The notes beneath the pieces are model-generated. The model did no database searches, had not been told where the DNA came from, and saw only the letters and a program-made list of their open reading frames with translations. The translations under genes were made by a program, and so were the position numbers. Shown in pieces: positions 19,201 to 28,200 of a stretch of DNA of 64,000 nucleotides (its first letter is position 1; the number at the start of each line of letters is the position of its first letter). Origin of the DNA: Lachnospiraceae bacterium (lineage in GTDB: Bacteria > Bacillota > Clostridia > Lachnospirales > Lachnospiraceae); NCBI GenBank assembly GCA_017431345.1, contig JAFRLH010000059.1, positions 1 to 64,000 on the forward strand, given 5' to 3'.

Positions 19201-22200
19201 AAACTTGCTGTTGACATTGCCGGTCTCAGACGTGATCATAGAGTTCGTGTTCTCCGAGTCACGGCTGATGATCGCCCGGTCGCCCTCACCGGTATAGGCA
19301 TACGTGACACCCGACTTCGCTGCCGTGGTCAGCGTTATATCATATCCCTGCGGAATCACGACTGCATCTGATGCCGGCAGCAGATAATCCGTCAGCATTT
19401 CGATGACAGCTGTCTTTGCGGTTTTGAGTGTATAAGGCGGGTTAGCTCCGGTCGTGTTTTTGATCGCCGTGATCGCATCACTGATCTTGCTGTAGGGATG
19501 CTCCTCCCCATCTGCGTCAACGACCTTGCAGATATACTTATCGTCACCGAAGATGATCTTATAGGTTCCGGAAGCATTCAGTGTCCTGCCGGTAAGCTGC
19601 GCAAATGCGCCGCCGGTAAGGGAAGCCGTCTCCTCAACAAGGCTGCCTGCTGCCCCGCGTCTGACCCGTACACTGGAATCCGTGCCGTCAAAGCTTCCGT
19701 CCAGTGTATAATTCATGTTCCGCCCGCCGGGGATCAGCAGGTTGACCGACTGTCCGGCTGCCAGCTGCAGATCCGCTGCAGATACAGGCAGCATGGCGTC
19801 CCGGATCGCGCCGTTCTTCGCAAAGACCATGCCGTATCCGGCTGTTGTTGCGCTGTTGATCACGCTTGTGTTGTTCACCTTCATATCGCTGATGGTCAGC
19901 GGCATATCGGTGTTGTTCTCGATCGAAATATACGCCGGTTCCGCATAGTAAATAATGATCTTTTTCTCTTCCAGATCAACGACGCTTCCGTCCCGCTTTG
20001 TCAGCTGCCACTTGGATTCCGCAGTATTCCAGGTGAGTGTTGTAACATAATCATCAAATGCGGCCGCACCTTCCCTGAATGCGCCGCCGTAGACAGCGGT
20101 CGCAGTCAATCCCAGGCTGTATTTTGTATTCAGCTCAGCCGCCAGGTCGGAAATCGCATCGTCATGAAACTCAGGATAATAACTGTTATTGGTATATTTG
20201 GAAGTACCGGTGACCGCAGGCGGAAATCCTCCGCTGTAGGAAGCAAGGTAGCGCACTTCCACTTTGATGGCGTTGCTCCAGTAAAGCTTCTTCGCCGCTG
20301 TATCGCTCTGTACGGTAAGTGCCGGGAACCGGTCGTTCGTGATCTTGTTCGCATTGGTATCGCTGGTATAGACCGCGAATCTGGCGCCGGGCACACTGCG
20401 CGTATTCACCACCGCGTCCGGTACATGGATGCCGATCGCCGCACTGCCGCCCAGCGTATCAATATTGATGACGGCATCGTCATCCTGATCCAGATAGACG
20501 TTGCTTGCAGCACCGTCCAGTGTGTTGCCGGTGATCCGGACGTTCCCGTTCAGGATCAGACGGGCCTCTGTGCTGCCCACGCCAACAGCACCGCCCGCAG
20601 AGGCAGTATTTCCGGTAATGCTTCCGTTATTGATGGTCGCATTTCCGATGTTGACAAAGACTGCTGCACCGTTTTCGGCGCTGTTCCCGGTCGCAGTAAC
20701 TGTATTCAAAGTGAGATTGCCGCTGTCCATGCAGACTGCGCCGCCGCGTCCGCTCTCCGCGCTGTTGTTTGCCAGGCTGCTGTCGGACAGGGAAGCAGTT
20801 CCGCTGCCAACATATACCGCGCCGCCGTCACTGTTTGCAGTATTTCCGTTCATGCTGCCGCCGGACACTGTCACATTGCCGCTGCGGGCATACAAAGCGC
20901 CGCCGTTCTCACCGGCAGTATTCTGATGCAGTAAAGCATTATTCAGGGTCACTGCACCCTTATCCGCATAGACTGCACCGCCGCTGCCGCCGGCTCTATT
21001 GTCCGTAACACCAGCGTCTGTGATGCTGACTGTACCTGTTCCGGTGCAGAACGCGCCGCCGTTGCCAGCCGTCGCAGTATTCCTTGCGATGGCAGGCGCA
21101 GTGCCGCCGGCAGGTGCCGATACGGTAATCGATCCGCTGACTGTGCAGACTGCGCCGCCGTCATTCTGTGCAGTATTGTTCGTAATGCTTCCGCCGGTTA
21201 CCGTTACATTGCCGCTGCCCGCATAGACTGCGCCGCCGTTTGTACCGGCCGTATTCCTCTGCAGGTTTCCGCCTGCGATTCTCACATTACCGCTGCCGGC
21301 ATAGACTGCGCCGCCGGCTCCTTCCGCCGCATTATTTTCTTCCATCGTTCCGGCTGTCACATCCACAGTGCCGGACGCGGAATAGACTGCGCCGCCGTTC
21401 TTCGCGGCATTTTCACTGATCACGGAATTACCGGATATCGAAACAGAAGCGCTTCCGGTATATACCGCACCGCCGTTTCCTGCTGCAGCAGTATTGCTCG
21501 TGATCGTTCCGCCGGTCACCGAAACAGAACCGGAACCGGTATAGATCGCGCCGCCGTCACCGACAGACGCCTGATTGTTCCTGATCTGCGGAGGCGCAAC
21601 GCCGTTTGTTTCCGAAATGCTGACCGTACCGGTCTGCACATAGACTGCACCGCCGTTTTTCGCCTTATTGTTTTCCAGGGCGGCATTCTGATTGATATTA
21701 ACTACTGCATTTTCCGCGTAGACCGCACCGCCGTTTCCTTTTTCCGCACTGTTGCCGGAGATACGCGAGGTACCGGAAAGACTGATGGTTCCTGCCGCTG
21801 CATAAATCGCGCCGCCGTTGTCTGTGAGTGCTTTATTATCCTGCAGCACTGCATTGCCGGTCACGGTAATGCTGCCGCTTCCGGTATAGTAAACCGCACC
21901 GCCGGATGCAGCCTGGCAGTCTCTGATCGTACCGCTGCTGATCGTCAGATCACCGCCGGAAGCATTCACTGCGCCGCCGTTTCCGGTATTTACTGCATTC
22001 CGGATAACGGTTCCTGCACCGATCGTCAGATCACCGGTACTTGAGATAACGGGAACAGACGCTTTCACAGAGGCGCCATCCAGAATCATATTCTTAAAAG
22101 TAAGTGCACCGCTGTTCGTGAACATCGGCGCATCAGCAAGCTCCTCTGTCCTGGTGATGACCGCCAGTGTGCCCGCGCCGGTAAATCCGTTCTCCGCAGT

Positions 22201-25200
22201 CGTCAACGTAATATCATACCCTGCAGGGATCTCCACTGTATCCGCAGCCGGCATCAGGTAATCCGCCAGCATTTCGATCTCGGCTGTACGGGACGTGATG
22301 TTGTCTTCCACATATTCCACAGCGCTGCGAAGCGTATAGAAAATGTGATCCGTCCCGTTATCATTGATCTTGCAAAGCTGTTTGGGGCTGTTGATCAGCT
22401 CCACTCTCGTTTCCGCGTTCAGCGCCAGCGAAACCTGCTGGTTGTCGATGACTTCCGCAGGGGTTGTCTGGCTGCCTGTGATGGAACCGGTCTTTGCGGT
22501 CAGATCATAGTTCTCGTTTTCAGACTCGGTGATCGTATAGTTTCCGCGGGGCATTCCCTTCAGGCGGATCCTGGTACCGTCCTCTACGGTAAACGTGATC
22601 GTACCGGGGTTCGTACCCTCTGCCGGCACGGCTTCCACGGATGCGTTTTCCGCGCCTTCCGCTTCATAGCTGTCTGCGGTGATCGACCCGGAACTGATCG
22701 TGACCGTATAGGAAGAATCCGCAAAGATCGCATTCTCCCCGCTTGCGGACATATCCACCGTCTTGCTGATCTGCAGATCATACCCTCTTTCAGTGTAGAC
22801 CGCGTAGATACACGGCGTATCTTCGACCGGCAGATTTCTCCAGCTTTCGCCGTCAAAACTGTACTGGAGCGCATTCTCCCGGACTCTCAGCTTCATGACG
22901 AGCTGATCGCTGATGCCGTCAAGTGCATCCAGTGTGTCTGCATCAAGATTTCCTGCGCCAAGGCGCGTATATTTCAGATACCGTTCATAGATCCCGTCAT
23001 CCAGGATCGGCGGCATACGGAAATTCTTTCCGGACTGGCTGATCGTAAAATCATTTCCGACAAGGGCGAACGGTTCCCGCTGTTTCACGGTCTTCCCGTT
23101 CAGCGTCAGGGAAGCATGATTATAAGTGACCGCTTCCGCAGCACCGATCTCCCCTGTCTGCGGATCAGGCAGGGAACCGGTGATGTCTGTCAGATTTCCG
23201 GCCGCATCCGCTTTTACATACCGGATCAAGGGCATAGGATAATACAGGTAGTAAAGCGTGTTTCCATCAAGCTCCCCTGCCGTATTTCCATCTGCATCTT
23301 TCAGAACAAGTTTGCAGAGATTACTGTCCGTTCGTTCGTAAGAAATGGAAGCAATATCCATGCCGGCAACCGTAACCGCGTCTCCGTTGTTCTCTGCGCC
23401 GGAACCATACAGAACGGTCCCGAACGAATACGTATCCGTATCTCCTGTAAAAATGGCGTCTTCCGGAAGCTTCTCCGTAAACACGGCGGACTCTCCGAGT
23501 GCAAGATCAAAGCTGTACGCGGTTTCTGCGCTGCTTCTCAGGGAATCCCGCCGGACGATGCCGCCGGTCATGCCATCGTGTTCCGCCATCGCAACATGGA
23601 CTTCCACCCTGAAGGCCTTATGGGTGTTTGTAAAGACCGTCTCCCGTACACCGCCGCTGCCGTCTGCCGTATAAGTGAACTGATACGGTTCGGCGTTCTG
23701 CAGGACACCGTCGATCTCTGTGGAGAATGCCGCGTCCGGAGTCTGGGTGATCGTGACCTTCTGGGCTGTCACTTCTGCAGTGACCGTGCGTGTCGCATCA
23801 TTTTCTCCCGCATCGATCGTTTCTGTTCTTCCGTAAAACAGAACAACGGAATCCGCCTCATTGTCTTTCAGCTGTACAGAATAACGGATGATCTCCACCG
23901 GTGTTTCTGTTGTCACCAAGGGATCCCCGTCATTGACCCACTCTCCGTCGGTCAATCTCTGTTTTTGCACGGAAGTCTCTTTCGTTTCGGCAACAACGTA
24001 CTCAAAAGCAAATGGCTTTTCCATCAGAGACGCATCGCCGACTGTTTCTTCGTTAAACGTAACGACTGTGGGCTTCTGCGTATAGTAAATCACATACAGC
24101 TCCGGATCATAGCCGCAGTTCGTCCATTCCAAACCGTCTTCGGAATATTCGAATCCCCGCCAGGTATTGCGGACCTGAAGCTGCGGAGATGCCTCCCCGG
24201 CGGAAGAAGCAGAGGTCAGCATATGCAGACCTTCCACACTGTTAAGCACGCTGCCGCCGATCCCGTAGGCATAGCAGGTAAAGCTGCTGCCTTCTACCCA
24301 GTCGAGCGGAGACGCCAGCTTTTCAGCCATGTTATAGGTTCCCAGCGCCGTGTCTGTTGCTGTCGGAGCGGTTCCGGCAGCACTCACATCGCTCAGCTGA
24401 TCATCCTCGTCAATGCTCTTATAGCCGATCGGAAGCGTCTTCTTATTAAAGTATACGAAGTAAACCTCCTTCCCGTCCGCCAATGCGGTATAGGAGGTCT
24501 CCCCTGCATATTTTACACAGACACGCTTTCTGATGCTGTCATATTTCACAGTTGTTACAGCATTGCTTTCGGAAATGCCTTCAAGTGAATCCGACACGGC
24601 AGCGAAAGCGAATTCGTAAACCGCAGGCGCAGTTACATGACTGACTGCTGTCAGTTCGGTTTCCTCTGTGTCGACAGTGATATCGTTGACTGCCCAGTCA
24701 TTGGTTTCCGCCAGGGTCTCCGCCGAAGCATCCACTGCGTGGACTTTCAGCGTGTTCGGTTCACTCCAGCACGCATAAAGATCCAGTGCACCGCTTACAG
24801 GCTGCGAAAAATCATATTCTGCGGATGCGGGCGTCGGATCCGGATCTGTTGTCCAGTACCGGAAGATCTTCCGGCCGGATCCGGTATACTCCGGAATATA
24901 CGCCGGTTCCGTGATTGCTGCACGGATATAAGCGGTCCCGGTATAGGTGTTTGTTTCTTCGTTATATGAATATTCGGGAGCATCCCAGGTGCCGCCCCAG
25001 TTTGCCTCTTCCTCTGTCAGATGATAAGTGACGGTCGTCCGCCATACAGCATACAGCGTCTTCGGCTCCTTGCTGTCAACAATGCACACGCTGCCGGGGG
25101 TTAACAGCTTTGCGTCCGGATCCTTCGGATCATAATTCTGCTGATCGCTCCAGCCGGCAAGGACCGCACCCTCTTTTGCAAAGCCCGTGCCGCTGCTCAA

Positions 25201-28200
25201 CCTGAATCTGGAATTATTGGGAAGACCGGAAACTGCTGCAGTTCCATTGTCAACAACACCGGAAGCCTCCGTTTCCTGCCCGGAGACATCGATCGAAAAT
25301 CCAAAATCAACATCACCGCTTCCAATCGTACCGCCGTTGGCGTCATAGATCACGGATGCTGTTTCCAGTCTGACATAGACTGCATCCAGCCAGATGATAT
25401 CCTTCCCGCCGGAACGCACTGCATCATCCGCGTGCAGCGTCATGCTCTTTCCGGGCAGGAAGATCCTGCCGCCGTCTTCGCCTCTGACCTTCCATCCGAT
25501 AAACGTATAGCTGTCTGCTTTAGCAGAACGTGACAGGACAACGTCGGAATTGTCTGCATATCCTTCCGGAAGCACCGCCTCTTTCGTACCGTCGTCCAGC
25601 CTGCCATCGCCGGCATCATAAGCCAGATAATACGTGCCGGCTTTCTTCCAGCGCAGTTTCAGATAAGTATCATGATCGACCTTTCTGCTGAAATCATAAG
25701 GAACTTCCGTTCCGTCCGCCAGCACCTCATACCATCCGGCATAAGTGTAGACGCCCGGTGCGTATTCAAAGGTGCTGTCTTCCGTCGCTTCACCGGGATC
25801 ACTGGTATACTTCGTCTCACGATCAGTCTCGCTGTGATCCCATTCGTTCCCGGTATAGCCATAGTAAGCACGGTCGTGTTTCACGTAATAATACGTTCCG
25901 GAGCTGGATTCGACATAATCACGGCTCACCTGCGTATACTCCTGCACGGTCTCGCCGTCCCAGGTCTCCCAGAACCAGGTTCCGCCGGTCCCGTTGAAGG
26001 TACCGTAATTCGGATCGATCTGCACCAGGTACCAGTCCGCGCTCCAGCCGGCATAGATCGTCAGATCGTTGTCCGGCATCACATCATAAAGCACTTTCTG
26101 TGCGCTTCCCGTAAAGGCATCATAAGATTCTCTGGTGAAGAAGACTCTGGTGGAACACGCCGGATCCGCATACCAGCCGCTGAAGGAATAGACCTTCTTT
26201 CCGGAAGCGCTCGTCACGGAAGAGACCGGATCTGCGGGGACATAGGTGCCGCCTTCATTTCCCGCAGTCAGGGAACGTTCGTACGGTACCTGGAACGATC
26301 CGTAATCTGTGCTGTCATCTGCAGAATCAGCAAATCGGAGTACATGAAAACTGGCGGAAGGATTATACGCTGTATCATCCCGGTCATAATAAACGTGCAG
26401 CACTGTTCCGCCGTTTTCATCGACGGAAGTGCTCTCCGAGCAGCCTGCATAAACAAAGCCTTCGTACGTTCTGGCTGTATACTCCTCGTCCACGGATACA
26501 ACAGTACCGGGAGCAGCGGTCTTTTCGATTCCTTCCGCAAAATCATACAGCTTTTCCGCCCCTGTACCGGAAGTCTTCTGTTTCCAGATAATGATCCTGT
26601 AAGGAACGCTGTGGTTTCCCCATTTTGCATAGAGCGTGGTATCCGCGCGGAGCATCAGCTTTCTTTCGGAGATATAAACGCCGCCGTCATCCGCATTGCT
26701 GACGAGCACACCGTCAGCACCGGTAATCTGTGAACCGTAATCTACAGTAACATCACTTCCGGAAGAAGACATCATTCCGGTATACCATCCCTGGAAGGTA
26801 TAACCGTCCCACTGCGGCACAGCCAGCGATTCCGGGCCGTCGCCTTCAAACCATTCCGCCGAAGGGATATAGGAGGCACCGGAACCGGCAGGGCCGGTAT
26901 AGAAGCTCAGACGGTGGACCGGTTTGTAAAGCGGATACAGATCGGTCTTTTCCGATACGGTGATACAGCCATTCTCATCCGGGACGATGGGATCAAGTTC
27001 ATTGCCCTGATCATCGGTCTCCGCACCGGGCACAGTGACTTTCGCATATGACCAGGCATAGAATGCCATCCTGCCTTCCCCGCTGCCGGCGTAAACAGTC
27101 TTTACATCATCGATCTTCACCAGTGCTGTCTTCGGATCTTCTTCCCCTGTCAGTTCCCCATACCTTGTGGCTGCCACGGGAAAAACGCCGGATGTGCTGT
27201 CATACTGATCGTGGAATACGACTTCGGCGTACTCCGTGTAAACCGCGTAAAGGTCGACAGCGCCGTCTTCCGTAATCGTAATATGATCAAAATCATACGG
27301 TTCCTCGGCAAGCGTATAGCCGCCGGTTCCGTCGGGATTGCCTTCATACCATCCTGCGAAGATCCGTGTATCTGTGGAAACAGGCTGCGGGACGATCAGT
27401 TCAGAGCCGTCCTTGACAGTCTGGGCATATACAGTATTACCGGCCGAATCCTTAAAGGCAAACTCCGTGTATCCGACTTCCTTATTCCAGACAAAAAACC
27501 TATAGGTGACCCTGTAATTCCCGCTTCCCTCTGCAGGATAAACAGCATATGCTTTTTTATTCTTTTTCACCGCGATTTCGGGAGGCTGCTCTGTAATCGT
27601 CTCTGCTGCAGCGGTTTCCGAATCTGCAGTATCAGCCGTTTCCCCGTCTGCGGTCTCTGTCTCTGATGATCCGGTGGCACCGGCTTCCATCGTCACCATT
27701 TCTTCTTCTGCAGACACAGTATCCCCGGCTTCCATCGTCACCGGTTCCTCTTCTGCAGACACGGCATCCCCGGCTTCCATCGTCACCGGTTCCTCTTCTG
27801 CAGATATAGCATCCCCGGCCTCTGTCATCTCCGGTTCCGTTTCTGTTTCTGCCGCTGCCTGCTCTTCTGCAGTCTCTTCCGCTGCCGCTTCCTCCGTCGG
27901 CTCTTCCTCTTCTGACGGCAGCTGTGCGGACACAACAAGATCCAGAGACGTTCCCTCCGCCTCTGTTTCAAACCAGATCGTATTGTCGGCGGTCGCGGTC
28001 AGACCGTTCTGATTTTCCCAGAACTGAACAAGATCATTTGTATTATACAAATAGGAAAGGCGGTCAGTGTCTGCACTGTCGTCTCTGTATACAACAGCGT
28101 CTGCGGCATACTGCCCGTTGTTCTGTGCGGCGCGTTCTTCATTTTCTTTGAAAGAATAGACCTGTACGGGGATATAGTCGTCGACGATCCTGCTGATCGT

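Noticed and set aside
22345-24588. Plus-strand ORF of 747 codons opposite the giant adhesin
   Set aside because: Shadow of the adhesin frame; no ribosome site and no family resemblance.
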